The notes under the pieces are model-generated. The model had not been told where the DNA came from. It searched no databases and worked only from the letters and a program-made list of their open reading frames with translations. DNA of 64,000 bases from a bacterium (GTDB lineage Bacteria; Sysuimicrobiota; Sysuimicrobiia; Sysuimicrobiales; Segetimicrobiaceae): contig DATGHU010000032.1 in the NCBI GenBank assembly GCA_035307765.1, forward strand, positions 1-64,000. Reading direction: 5' to 3'. Each line of letters opens with the position of its first letter. Position 1 is the first letter of the stretch. This document shows, one piece after another, positions 1 to 8,389 of this stretch. Position numbers and translations under genes: made by a program.

Positions 1-1
1 T

Positions 2-175
2 GGCGGTGACAATCACGGTAGTGGCGGCGGCGGCGACGATCACGACAAGGGCGGCGGCGACGACCACGGCAAGGGCGGCGGCGACGACCACGGGAATGGC
101 AGCGGCGACCACGGGAATGGCGGTGGTGGCGGCGACGATCACGGCAAGGGCGGCGATGGTGGTCAAACCAACTAG
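2..175 (+). CDS. C-terminal tail of a Gly/Asp/His-rich protein (partial)
   Basis: The gene begins before the window; 57 residues and a TAG stop are visible. The chosen frame reads as near-perfect repeats of GGGDDHGK and GGGDDHGN, ending in DGGQTN. This frame puts C or T at most third codon positions, whereas the alternative open frame gives an implausible Ala/Thr-rich peptide. Asp/His-rich glycine repeats can bind divalent metals, but the upstream domain is missing, so no function is assigned. A strong hairpin follows about 65 nt downstream. The repeat DNA itself is a GGCGGCGACGA-type tandem array that could vary in copy number between strains. Confidence 0.6.
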   Translation, partial: GGDNHGSGGGGDDHDKGGGDDHGKGGGDDHGNGSGDHGNGGGGGDDHGKGGDGGQTN

Positions 176-240
176 CTACGAACTAGTGCGCGGCGACTAG
201 GATTCTGCCCGAGATACTCAAGACGATATTATGAGGGACA

Positions 241-274
241 CTGCGAGGCCGGGGAGGATTCCCTGGCCTCGCAG
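241..274 (+). terminator. Strong hairpin after the Gly-rich gene
   Basis: A perfect 10-bp inverted repeat (CTGCGAGGCC at 241-250, GGCCTCGCAG at 265-274) encloses a second 4-bp stem (GGGA/TCCC). No T-tract follows, so it is either a non-canonical terminator of the upstream gene, a transcript-stabilising hairpin, or a copy of a dispersed palindrome. Confidence 0.45.
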
Positions 275-344
275 GCATGACGGCGCTTCCCCCGGTGCAG
301 TTACCTTCAGACACGCCGTGCCGACAGGCGGGTTAACAACGGCT

Positions 345-1090
345 CATCCGGAGGATCCTGCTAAAAAGTCATTTTGTGAGACCACTTCACACTTCAACGG
401 CCCCCCGATTCTTCGCAAACGCTCGCGGAAGCTGAGGGAAGGGTCGGCAGCGCGACACATCAGGTACTCATCAAGCCGAAGTTGGTGGCGCAACAGTTTC
501 CCAGCCTGCACGGCCTCTGCCTGAACGTGCCCTATTCGCCGGATTGACTGCACGGCGTCCACGACCTCTTCAACCCGGTCAGCGCGGCGAGGAAGAGCAC
601 CCCGTCGGCGTCTGCGAACACCCAGTCATCACTGCCGACGGTCCACTCGCTCGCTAGCGCCGACGTGAGCGCCTGTGGATGACGCGGATCAAGACGCTGT
701 GGACCCACCGCGCAGGTACCGCAACTGAACCGAAAGCCCGATTCGGATGAGATCGGCCGTGTTGCGGTGGGCGCCCCAGATGATAATCCCTGCCAGCCCG
801 CATGCCTGCGCCTTCAGGGCAATGAGATCGCCGACACAACTTTCATCCCATCTGCCGCCGTTCTCAACCACGAGCACATCGCCGCGCCGAGCTGCGTCTA
901 TCGCCTCAAGGAAGATATCCACGCTGCCGCAGTGTCGTGGCAGGGAGGACGCGACCAGCCAGTCTGCTCTAAGGCAGCAGGGGGCGGATGGTGGGGGGCG
1001 CGAGGCGCGTGGGTGCCGCAGTCGAAGGGACGCGTCGGCGAGCAAGGGCGTCGAGAGCTCGGCAAATGTTTCGACAATGTGGATGATCGT
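345..1090 (-). pseudogene. Decayed RraA-family (HMG/CHA aldolase-like) gene
   Basis: Read on the minus strand, the pieces line up in order with an RraA/4-hydroxy-4-methyl-2-oxoglutarate aldolase-like protein but lie in different frames. About 1090-1010 gives ETFAELSTPLLADASLRL. About 1010-969 gives TRLAPPTIRPLLP in another frame. About 968-728 gives CGSVDIFLEAI, GDVLVVENGGRWDE and GLAGIIIWGAHRNTADL. About 728-573 gives FSCGTCAVGPQRLDPR and WTVGSDDWVFADADG. About 572-390 gives EEVVDAVQSIRR, RAADPSLSFRERLRRIGG. At least four frame changes are needed to restore one protein, so this is a genuine remnant or a badly sequenced gene. The family aspartate after the conserved arginine is Asn here (HRNTAD). 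No start codon is evident at the 5' end. Confidence 0.75.
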
Positions 1091-1358
1091 CGGCGGAGTG
1101 CCGCACCCCGATCGATGGTCGGGCGCTCATCAATCTCTTTCGTCCGCTTTGGCCGCCCGGAGCACAGGCGATATACTTTTTCGAAGCCACTTTGGGAGAA
1201 TGACCAAATGCGCAACGAGCAGCCTCCGCGATTTCCTTGCCGCGGAGTCCCGCGGACGGAAGGAGAATGACAAGCGTCGCGTTTCGGCACCGATCCACCA
1301 ACGGTAACTGGTCATCAGCGATCCGCCGGCAGCCATGGCCATTCACATCGGACTTGTG

Positions 1359-1958
1359 CTACCAGATGATGAGAGCAATCGACAGGACGAGAAGGGCTCC
1401 CATGCAGGCGTTGAAAATCCTCAGCCTGCGGGGGCCGCGAAGGACTTGATGGAAGGAGGCGCCGAACGCCAGCCACAGGAATCCGCTTGGCAGGGCGGCC
1501 AGGACGAACAATCCCCCCAGCGACGCCGCCTGCACCACGGGGCTCCCCGCCCCCGATCTCAGAAAGGTGCCGGCAGCGCTCGCACTCACGAGCCAGGCTT
1601 TTGGGTTGACCCACTGAAAGAGGGCGGCGGTCAGATAACCGACGGGGGCCTGTGCCGACACCGAGTCGATATGGGTGGAGGAGGTGGCAATGTTCCATGA
1701 CAGGCACAGGAGACCTGCGGCTCCGCCCCAATTGAGGATCTTGAGCACCAGAGGATGCTGGAGGATGAGAGTGCCGAGCCCGAGCGGAACAAGGAACATC
1801 ATCGCCCCCACGCCGGTCGCGACGCCACTCAGGCACTGTAGGCCTTTTCGCACCCCGGCGTGGGCGCCGACCGCCGTCAGCATGATGTTGCTGGGACCGG
1901 GCGTGACCGCCGCCACGACGGCGAAGAGAAGGAACGCCACGACCTGCTCGGTAATCAT
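1359..1958 (-). CDS. LysE/RhtB-family amino-acid exporter
   Basis: A 199-residue inner-membrane protein of the usual LysE/RhtB length. The first helix carries the family motif TPGPSN (19-24) and the second half has NPKAWL (118-123); about six hydrophobic segments are visible. Members export amino acids such as lysine, homoserine, threonine or related metabolites. It is transcribed away from an AraC-type regulator that starts only 47 bp upstream, a common pairing in which the regulator controls the exporter. The substrate cannot be read from the sequence. Confidence 0.88.
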   Translation of the reverse strand: MITEQVVAFLLFAVVAAVTPGPSNIMLTAVGAHAGVRKGLQCLSGVATGVGAMMFLVPLGLGTLILQHPLVLKILNWGGAAGLLCLSWNIATSSTHIDSVSAQAPVGYLTAALFQWVNPKAWLVSASAAGTFLRSGAGSPVVQAASLGGLFVLAALPSGFLWLAFGASFHQVLRGPRRLRIFNACMGALLVLSIALIIW

Positions 1959-2005
1959 ACGCTACCCCCCCACCGGATCGGCAGGCTCGGGGCCTGTCGC
2001 GAGGG

Positions 2006-2968
2006 ATGCGAACGATGCATCACAAGGGAACCAAATCGGGCGCCGAAGGTCTTGCAGGATCGTGCCAGGGGACGGCGGCGGGCTGGATCGCCAGCACGGG
2101 GCCGCTCGAGGGCGTCGAACTCTTCCGCGCGTGGTTCGCGGGGGAGGCCTACCAGAAGCATCGGCATGACACGTATGCCATCGGTGTCACCGACTCGGGC
2201 GTGCAAGTCTTCGACTATCGGGGATCGGTCCGGGCCAGCACTCCGGGACAGATCGTCGTGCTGTATCCCGATGAGATCCACAATGGACGCGCGGGGACGC
2301 GCGAGGGCTTCGGGTATCGGATCGTTTACGTGCAGCCGTCGCTCCTGGCAGAGGCAGTGCGGATCCTGCGGGGGAGGCCTTATCCGCTGCCGTTCGTGAA
2401 CGAGCCGGTATCGACAAACGCCAGGCTGTTGCGAGCCGTCAAGAGAGCCTTCCGAGCCCCACTGGAATCGCTGGCCGCGGATAGCCTGCTCGTGGACCTG
2501 GCGGAAGGATTGATGGCCGGAGAGCGAGGCGCTGCGGGACCCATCGTGTCGCGGCGCGTTGACGTTCGCGCGGTCGAACGGGCTCGCCGGTTTCTTGATG
2601 CCGAGAGGACCCGTATCGTGCACTCGACGGAACTCGAATCGATCACCGGATTGACACGGTATGACCTGGCCCGCCAGTTCAGGATCATGTTTGGGACCAG
2701 CCCGTACCGGTATTTGCTCATGCGGCGGCTCGAGTTCGCCCGGGAACAGATGCTCCGGGAACGCGCGTTGGTCCAAGTCGCGTGCGACGCGGGGTTTGCT
2801 GATCAGGCGCACTTCACCCGGGCGTTCAGGGCGGCGTTCGGACTGACCCCCGCGCGTTACCGCGCCCTCAGGATGGGGCGCTGTCCATCGATCGGCCCCG
2901 GCCCAGCGCCACGAGGGTTTCGACGCAACGATCCGTCCGCCCCCGCCGCAGGCATCGGGAGCGGGTGA
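2006..2968 (+). CDS. AraC-family transcriptional regulator
   Basis: This 320-residue protein has an N-terminal cupin-like effector domain (about 35-115, with KHRHDTY at 51-57 and a YPDEIH strand) and a C-terminal pair of helix-turn-helix motifs (about 190-290). The second HTH shows the classic pattern CDAGFADQAHFTRAF followed by GLTPARYR. Start ATG 2006 was chosen because the frame opens there; a second ATG lies three codons on, and the Shine-Dalgarno is weak (GAGGG). It is divergent from the LysE-type exporter, so it probably controls that gene in response to an exported metabolite. Confidence 0.88.
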   Translation: MRTMHHKGTKSGAEGLAGSCQGTAAGWIASTGPLEGVELFRAWFAGEAYQKHRHDTYAIGVTDSGVQVFDYRGSVRASTPGQIVVLYPDEIHNGRAGTREGFGYRIVYVQPSLLAEAVRILRGRPYPLPFVNEPVSTNARLLRAVKRAFRAPLESLAADSLLVDLAEGLMAGERGAAGPIVSRRVDVRAVERARRFLDAERTRIVHSTELESITGLTRYDLARQFRIMFGTSPYRYLLMRRLEFAREQMLRERALVQVACDAGFADQAHFTRAFRAAFGLTPARYRALRMGRCPSIGPGPAPRGFRRNDPSAPAAGIGSG

Positions 2969-3130
2969 CAATGAAATCGACACAGACTCCCCCTCCCCGA
3001 GCGGCTCGGGGGCCGGCTCGGTATCCCAGGGTGCGCCGGACTCCTGCAGATCCAACGTCGGGCACCTGAGACGCTGTCCGGCAGTCCGGGGGATGGACGG
3101 CCATTTGCAATCCTGAGGGGAGGAGAAGCA

Positions 3131-3445
3131 ATGCAGGTGGAGCACCTGGGACACCGACCGGTTATCGATCCCACGGCGTGGGTAGCTCCCAACGCTGTCC
3201 TGTCGGGATCGGTGGTGATTGGACCGCGTACTCGTGTGTTGTACGGTGCCGTGTTGACCGCCGAGGGTGACGCTGAACTCAGAGTCGGACCAGAGTGTGT
3301 GATCATGGAACAAGCAGTCTTACGTGCCGCCGGTCGATTCTCGCTGCAACTCGGAGAACACGTGCTCGTGGGCCCCCACGCCTATCTTGCGGGATGCCAC
3401 ATCGGTGCGCGCAGCTTCATTGCTACCGGGGCGATGGTGTTCTAA
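3131..3445 (+). CDS. Truncated gamma-carbonic-anhydrase-like hexapeptide-repeat protein
   Basis: The 104 residues match the first half of the gamma-CA/PaaY-like left-handed beta-helix family: PVIDPTAWVAPNAVLSGSV, then VGPHAYLAGC and FIATGAMVF. Family members usually run 165-230 residues and continue after MVF with NGAR-type repeats and a C-terminal helix; here a TAA stops the frame, and no hexapeptide repeats follow in any frame before the convergent transglycosylase gene. The Shine-Dalgarno (GGGGAGGAG) is excellent, so the short product may be expressed. The usual metal-binding histidines cannot be confirmed. Probably a 3'-truncated gene. Confidence 0.65.
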   Translation: MQVEHLGHRPVIDPTAWVAPNAVLSGSVVIGPRTRVLYGAVLTAEGDAELRVGPECVIMEQAVLRAAGRFSLQLGEHVLVGPHAYLAGCHIGARSFIATGAMVF

Positions 3446-3498
3446 GAGGGGGGACCTACAGGAAGAATCTCCGAAGGAGTCCGTCGTCCGAGGGTCGA

Positions 3499-4323
3499 CT
3501 AAACGGCCCGCCGCAACTGGCTCTGCAACCAAAGCACCGCGCGCACATACCACTGCGTCTCGGGGTACGGTGGAATGCCGCCGTATCGCCTCACGGCGTC
3601 GCCCCCCGCATTATAGCCGGCGAGGGCAAGCGGCCAGGTACGAAACTCAAGATAGTTCCACCGAAGAATTTCGGCTGCACCGAGCACGTTCTGCCACGGA
3701 TCAATCGGGTTCACTCCCGCGGCCTGCGCCGTACCGGGCATAAGCTGGCCGAGCCCTAACGCGCCCGCCGAGCTGATCGATTGGTGGTTAAACCGGCTTT
3801 CCACGTAGATCACCGAGGCGAGCAGCCAGGGATCGAGGGCCTCTCGCTCTGCCGCGGCCTCGACCGCCTGCCCGAGCCAAGCGGCCTGGCTGCGCGTCAA
3901 TCGTGGGTTGCTCGCGTAGGCCAGGGCGGCGATCCCCAATTGGGGATCGACCGATCCTGGGATTCGGGTGTTGAGCGCCTCGAGCCGCATGAGCCAGGCT
4001 TCTGCGAGACGGCCCACATCAGACGTGTGCGGACGGCGTAGGGCCTCACGGAAATAGTCGCCGGCTACATTCCACTGTCCCAAAGCGGCGGCGGCAGACC
4101 CCGCCCAAAGTGCGGGAAGGGCGTCGCCGGGAGCCTTGGTGGCGGCCGCGGCAAACACCTGTAAGGCCTGGGCGGGCGCGCCGGCACGGTAGGCCACGAT
4201 TCCGTCGCGCAGCAATGCCTGTGCGGTCTCGGATGCGGCCGCGGGACCCGGCATCCCCGCGGAGATCCCCGCCGCGACGACCATCGCCGCAAATTTCAGC
4301 GCCCATCCCTTTTGTCCACCCAT
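3499..4323 (-). CDS. Lytic transglycosylase (SLT domain)
   Basis: A 274-residue exported peptidoglycan lyase. The start at 4323 gives a good signal peptide (MGGQKGWALKFAAMVVAAG then AAASE) and follows a G-rich ribosome site; an upstream in-frame ATG at 4383 would add 20 residues without signal character. After a helical TPR-like region (about 30-130) comes the SLT fold: catalytic Glu in YVESRFNHQ, then GALGLGQLMPGTA and LALAGYNAGG. It cleaves the MurNAc-GlcNAc bond to give 1,6-anhydro ends. It is convergent with the truncated hexapeptide gene, 53 bp apart. Confidence 0.9.
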   Translation of the reverse strand: MGGQKGWALKFAAMVVAAGISAGMPGPAAASETAQALLRDGIVAYRAGAPAQALQVFAAAATKAPGDALPALWAGSAAAALGQWNVAGDYFREALRRPHTSDVGRLAEAWLMRLEALNTRIPGSVDPQLGIAALAYASNPRLTRSQAAWLGQAVEAAAEREALDPWLLASVIYVESRFNHQSISSAGALGLGQLMPGTAQAAGVNPIDPWQNVLGAAEILRWNYLEFRTWPLALAGYNAGGDAVRRYGGIPPYPETQWYVRAVLWLQSQLRRAV

Positions 4324-4513
4324 GCGTGCGACCCCCGCCCGATGCTCGTCTCCGTACTGGTAATGATGCCCCAAAGACGACATGGCCGGACCGGGGTGGG
4401 GGATTGTGGTGCCCCAACCGTGTAAGTGGAAAATGGAGTCCCGTTGGGAACGTGCAGGGTGCCGCCGCCCGTCGGGTTGGCAGGCAGGGACGATTCAGCG
4501 TCGGGAGCTTACG

Positions 4514-5719
4514 TCACCGGGACGCTTGCCTGCGGCGGAGAATGGTGACGGCGAGGATCGTGCCGGCGGAGAGCAGCGCCGCGCTGCCCACAAAGGGCGC
4601 CTGAGGCCCCAAAGCATCGTAGAGGATCCCGCCGAGCAGCGGCCCGATGACCAACCCGGCCCCCTGTGCGGTCTCCGATGCCCCCATCACCATACCGGTG
4701 CTCCCCGGGGGAGCGGCTTCACTCATTAGCGCAAGCCACGCGGGGGAGGAAATCGCGTAGCTCGCTCCCAACAGGAGTGCCGCCACGGCAAGCAACGGGA
4801 GGTTTCCCTTCCCCGCCAAGGGCAACAGCCACATTCCGCAGCTGGCGGCGACCATCCCCCATCCGACGCTGCGGGACCGGCCCGTCCGATCGGCCAGCCG
4901 GCCCGCCGGGACAGAGGCGAGCGCGACCGCCAGCACGATGATCAGGAACAGCGTTCCAATCCACTGATCGCTGAGCTGCACCACCTCGTGCGCGTAGATC
5001 ACGAGGATGGGGGCGAGGAGCCCCACGCCGAACATCTGGATGAATGCCACGAGGAGCATCGGCAGCAGCCAGGGGGAGCCGCGGACGCCCTGGATGAAGC
5101 CGATCGCCGACGTTTCGGCGGCCCCCTGATAGGCGGTCGAGGGGGCGCCGGGATCGCGATAAACGACGATCGCCAGTACGGCCGCGATCAGCAACAGCGC
5201 GCTAGCAAGGTAGAAGCCGAACGTATACCCTCCGAGAAACCCCGCGACGAACAGACCCAGGGCCGGGCCGAGCGCGAGCCCGGAGAGGAAAAACATGTTC
5301 AGGGTCCCCATCGCCGTAGCGCGCCGCTCGCCCCCGGCTCGGTCCAGCATCGTCGCTGCGGCGACCGGCCAGAGCGCTGCGCTGCCCATCCCGTCCACCA
5401 GGCGGAGCGGGACGAACAACCAGGGATGTCGTAGCAACGTCATGAGCAGCGGGGCGACGCTGCTGAGGAGCAGCCCTCCCACGATCACGGGACGCCGCCC
5501 GATCCGATCGGCGAGGCTTCCCCAGGTCGTCTTGAACACAGTCTCGACCGCGGCAAACGTCGCCACCACCACGCCGACGAGCGTCGCGCTCGCGCCGAGG
5601 CGTTCCTTCAAAAACAACGGAAGCAGTGGGATGACGGTCGCGAATCCGAGCTCCGCAATGCCGACGACTGCGGCGACGCGGATCAGCGTGCGGTCGATGC
5701 CGTACCAGCGGCCCCCCAC
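4514..5719 (-). CDS. MFS transporter, drug-efflux type
   Basis: The 401-residue protein has twelve predicted helices and the MFS motif A between helices 2 and 3 (GSLADRIGRRP, 67-77), with a degenerate copy in the second half (AGRLADRTGRS). The N-terminal segment GIAELGFATVIPLLPLF is typical of proton-driven DHA1-type efflux proteins. It starts with GTG 7 bp after the gatD stop codon on the same strand, so it may be co-transcribed with murT-gatD. The substrate is unknown. Confidence 0.85.
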   Translation of the reverse strand: MGGRWYGIDRTLIRVAAVVGIAELGFATVIPLLPLFLKERLGASATLVGVVVATFAAVETVFKTTWGSLADRIGRRPVIVGGLLLSSVAPLLMTLLRHPWLFVPLRLVDGMGSAALWPVAAATMLDRAGGERRATAMGTLNMFFLSGLALGPALGLFVAGFLGGYTFGFYLASALLLIAAVLAIVVYRDPGAPSTAYQGAAETSAIGFIQGVRGSPWLLPMLLVAFIQMFGVGLLAPILVIYAHEVVQLSDQWIGTLFLIIVLAVALASVPAGRLADRTGRSRSVGWGMVAASCGMWLLPLAGKGNLPLLAVAALLLGASYAISSPAWLALMSEAAPPGSTGMVMGASETAQGAGLVIGPLLGGILYDALGPQAPFVGSAALLSAGTILAVTILRRRQASR

Positions 5720-5726
5720 GTGCAGG

Positions 5727-6485
5727 CTACCGGGCCGGCGGATTCCCTAGCCGAGCCAGCATGACCGCCCGGGCCCGCGTTTCGAGAGCATCGGAGAGCG
5801 GGGCGAGCTGGAACCCCGGGTGGCGGCGGCCGACGGCCTCGCAAATCAGGCGGTCGGCAAATGCGGGGTTCTTAGGCAGCAGCGGACCGTGCAAGTACGT
5901 GCCGTAGACCCGACGGGAGGTCGCTCCCTCCCAACCGTCCTCGCCGTTGTTGCCGAACCCGACGAGCACGCGCCCCAGCGGACGCGCGCCGGGCCCCAGA
6001 TGCGTCCTCCCTCCGTGGTTCTCAAACCCGATGAGCGGCGCGGCCATTCCCTCGACCTCGATCTCGAGGTTGCCGATCAATCGACGTGCGGCCGGGCCAG
6101 GGTGTTCGGTCCAGAGGTCGAGGAGGCCCGCCCCGGGCAGCTCCTCGCCTTCGGCCGGCCGGTAGAAGCGCCCGACCAACTGGTACCCTCCGCAAACCGC
6201 CAGCACCACCGCGCCGTCCTCCACCGCCTCCAGCAGCGGCCCGCGCTTCACCCGGCAGAGGTCATCCGCGGCGATTCGCTGCTGGCGGTCTTCGCCTCCG
6301 CCGATAAAGAAGAGATCGGTCGACGCCGGGTCGATCGTCTGCCCCAAGCCCACGTCGGTCACCGTCACCGGAAGCCCACGCCAGAGCGCCCGTTGGGTGA
6401 GGACCATAATGTTCCCCCGGTCTCCGTAGAGGTTGAGGAGATCCGGATACAGATGACAAATGCGCAGCGCAGCATCTCCGCTCAA
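5727..6485 (-). CDS. gatD: Lipid II isoglutaminyl synthase, glutaminase subunit GatD
   Basis: GatD releases ammonia from glutamine for MurT, which amidates D-Glu of lipid II. The 252-residue sequence is a class I (CobB/CobQ-like) glutamine amidotransferase: HLYPDLLNLYGDRGN at the N-terminus, nucleophile Cys98 in AVCGGYQ, GFENHGGRTH and catalytic His199 in YLHGPLLPKNP. No ATG or GTG fits; the family N-terminus is reached from a TTG at 6485 that overlaps the murT stop as TTGA, with GGGAG just upstream. This coupling should keep the two subunits equimolar. MurT-GatD occurs mainly in Gram-positive bacteria and relatives. Confidence 0.9.
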   Translation of the reverse strand: MSGDAALRICHLYPDLLNLYGDRGNIMVLTQRALWRGLPVTVTDVGLGQTIDPASTDLFFIGGGEDRQQRIAADDLCRVKRGPLLEAVEDGAVVLAVCGGYQLVGRFYRPAEGEELPGAGLLDLWTEHPGPAARRLIGNLEIEVEGMAAPLIGFENHGGRTHLGPGARPLGRVLVGFGNNGEDGWEGATSRRVYGTYLHGPLLPKNPAFADRLICEAVGRRHPGFQLAPLSDALETRARAVMLARLGNPPAR

Positions 6486-7867
6486 TGCTCCCAGAACCCC
6501 CCCACGGCTCCCCACCGGTGCAGCACCTCGCGCAGCGCGAGCATCGCGGTGTACGTGGGGAGCACGAACAACGGCTTGCCCCCGGCTCGCGCCAGCGACA
6601 CGCGCAGCGCCGGCTCGTACCCGCGCTGGACCTCGATCGCCTCCTCGGCCATCCCTGCGTATCGGAGGCGCAGCGCCATATCTTCCGCGCGCAAGCCGGT
6701 CACCACCACGTGTGCCACCCGCCCCGCCAGCATTTCGGCGTCGACGTCCCAGAGCCACGACACGTCCCGGCCATCTGCGATGTTGTCGTTGATGGCGATG
6801 AGCACAACCGGCAGGGACCCGGCCGACAGCACCGTGCGCAGGACCTCGTTAAACCCCGAGGGGTTCTTGACGAGCAGCATCCGGAGCTCGCCGCCGTTGA
6901 CGGCGATGCGCTCGGCCCGGCCGAACGCCGGGACGAAGGACGCCACTCCCCGCCCCACATCCTCGAGCGAAGCGCCGATCTGGAGGGCCGCCGCCGCCGC
7001 CGCAAGGACATTGTACACATTGTAGAGCCCGGGCAGCACCGTCGAGATCGGGGTCGACCGCCCTTCCCGGACAAGCGCCAGCGTAAACGCCGCTCCATCG
7101 GGGCCGGCGAGCGCCACCTCCCGCGCGGCGACGTCGATCGCCGGGCGGACGGTGCCACAGGTCAAACATTGATACCGCCCCATGTGACCGAAGTAGGTCA
7201 GCGCGTACACGTACGGGGTTCCGCAGCGATAGCAGTACCGCGCCTCGGCGGTGTGCTCGATCGCCGGAAGCGCGTGCCGCTCGTCGTCGATCCCGAACGT
7301 CACGAGCCGCCCCGGCAGTCCGCGAACCGCGTCGTACACCAGGGGATCGTCCCCGTTCGCGACCAGCACGCCATCCACCGGCAGTGATTCGCCCGTCGCG
7401 CGCCACAGTTCGGCGATGTGGTCGATCTCGCCGTAGCGATCCAACTGGTCGCGGAACAGGTTCGTGAAAACGGCGACTCGCGGTGCGAGATGAGGAACCA
7501 CACGGGGAACCGTGGCCTCGTCCACCTCGAAGATGCCGATGTCTCCGGAGGGACGGCCGAACAGGTCAGCGTTTCCCACCAACGCGGAGGCGATTCCCGC
7601 TGCGAGGTTGGCGCCCGCCCGGTTATGCACCGGGTGGCGGCCGATGGTCTCCAGGATATGCGCCAGCAGACGGGCCGTGGTGGTCTTGCCGTTGGTGCCG
7701 GCGACGACCACGCTGCCGAAGCGCAGGCGTTTAGAAAGACGCTGCAGGACGCGCGGTTCCACCGCCCGTGCGACGCGCCCGGGCATCGTGGTCCCTCCTC
7801 CCTGGCGAAAGAGACGGCTGAGGCACGCGGTCAGCTTTCCAAGTGCGATCGCGGCACTCAGGCGCAT
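6482..7867 (-). CDS. murT: Lipid II isoglutaminyl synthase, ligase subunit MurT
   Basis: A Mur-ligase-family protein (461 residues from ATG 7867; an in-frame start 27 nt upstream is less likely). The ATP-binding loop GTNGKTTTA lies near residue 57, followed by EVDEATVP and TNLFRDQLDRYGEID. A zinc-ribbon insertion with two Cys-x-x-Cys pairs (CYRCG, CLTCG) and the C-terminal DUF1727 domain (NPSGFNEVLRT, INDNIADGRDVSW) are diagnostic of MurT. It activates the alpha-carboxyl of D-Glu in lipid II and receives ammonia from GatD, encoded immediately downstream. Confidence 0.93.
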   Translation of the reverse strand: MRLSAAIALGKLTACLSRLFRQGGGTTMPGRVARAVEPRVLQRLSKRLRFGSVVVAGTNGKTTTARLLAHILETIGRHPVHNRAGANLAAGIASALVGNADLFGRPSGDIGIFEVDEATVPRVVPHLAPRVAVFTNLFRDQLDRYGEIDHIAELWRATGESLPVDGVLVANGDDPLVYDAVRGLPGRLVTFGIDDERHALPAIEHTAEARYCYRCGTPYVYALTYFGHMGRYQCLTCGTVRPAIDVAAREVALAGPDGAAFTLALVREGRSTPISTVLPGLYNVYNVLAAAAAALQIGASLEDVGRGVASFVPAFGRAERIAVNGGELRMLLVKNPSGFNEVLRTVLSAGSLPVVLIAINDNIADGRDVSWLWDVDAEMLAGRVAHVVVTGLRAEDMALRLRYAGMAEEAIEVQRGYEPALRVSLARAGGKPLFVLPTYTAMLALREVLHRWGAVGGFWEH

Positions 7868-7947
7868 GCCGATATCATACCCTCCCCCGCCCATCGGGTC
7901 ACGCCCACTCGCTCACGGGAAACGGACCGAACTGGGCTGTTATATTC

Positions 7948-7967
7948 CCATATAAATCCCAATATGG
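7948..7967. promoter_or_regulatory. AT-rich inverted repeat upstream of the mod operon
   Basis: CCATAT (7948-7953) and ATATGG (7962-7967) form an inverted repeat with an 8-nt spacer, in a conspicuously AT-rich island between the divergent murT and HTH-TOBE genes. It ends 13 bp before the regulator's ATG and overlaps TATATT boxes, so it is a plausible operator for autoregulation by the HTH-TOBE protein. Assignment is by position and symmetry only. Confidence 0.4.
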
Positions 7968-7980
7968 TATATTAAGGACT

Positions 7981-8370
7981 ATGGAGGACTTCATCACCGC
8001 TCGCGAAGCTGCCTCGATCCTGCGCCTCCACGTGAAGCGCGTCCAAGCGTTGGCGAGGGGCGGACAGCTTCCGGGATCCAGGATTGGCCGAAAATGGCTG
8101 TTTCCCAGGGCCCAGCTCATGGCCAGACTTGAGCATCGGACCAGCCGCCGGAGGGAGACCGATGTGGAAATCAGCGCGCGCAACCAGCTCCGCGGCCGGG
8201 TGACGGCGATCTCGCTCGACGGGGTGATGGGCGAAGTCCGCATCCAGCTCGGCACCCAGGAACTGGTCTCGGTCATCACGCGGGCATCGGTGGAACGGAT
8301 GGGTCTCAAGGTCGGTGATGAAGTCCTTGCGGTGATCAAGTCCACGGAGGTCATGATCGGCAAGTCCTGA
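7981..8370 (+). CDS. HTH-TOBE (molybdate/tungstate-responsive) regulator
   Basis: A 129-residue two-domain protein. Residues 1-50 form an excisionase/MerR-like winged helix (FITAREAASILRLHVKRVQALA, then GRKWLFPRAQL). Residues about 65-129 form a Mop/TOBE oxyanion-binding domain (SARNQLRGRVTAISLDG, then VISTV-like VITRASVERMGLKVGDEV and AVIKSTEVMI). This architecture recurs next to molybdate and tungstate transporter genes and acts as a simple ModE/TunR analogue. It starts at ATG 7981 at the head of the modABC cluster; modA begins 19 nt after its stop. Confidence 0.85.
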   Translation: MEDFITAREAASILRLHVKRVQALARGGQLPGSRIGRKWLFPRAQLMARLEHRTSRRRETDVEISARNQLRGRVTAISLDGVMGEVRIQLGTQELVSVITRASVERMGLKVGDEVLAVIKSTEVMIGKS

Positions 8371-8389
8371 GAGCTGGCCGATCCCCAGG

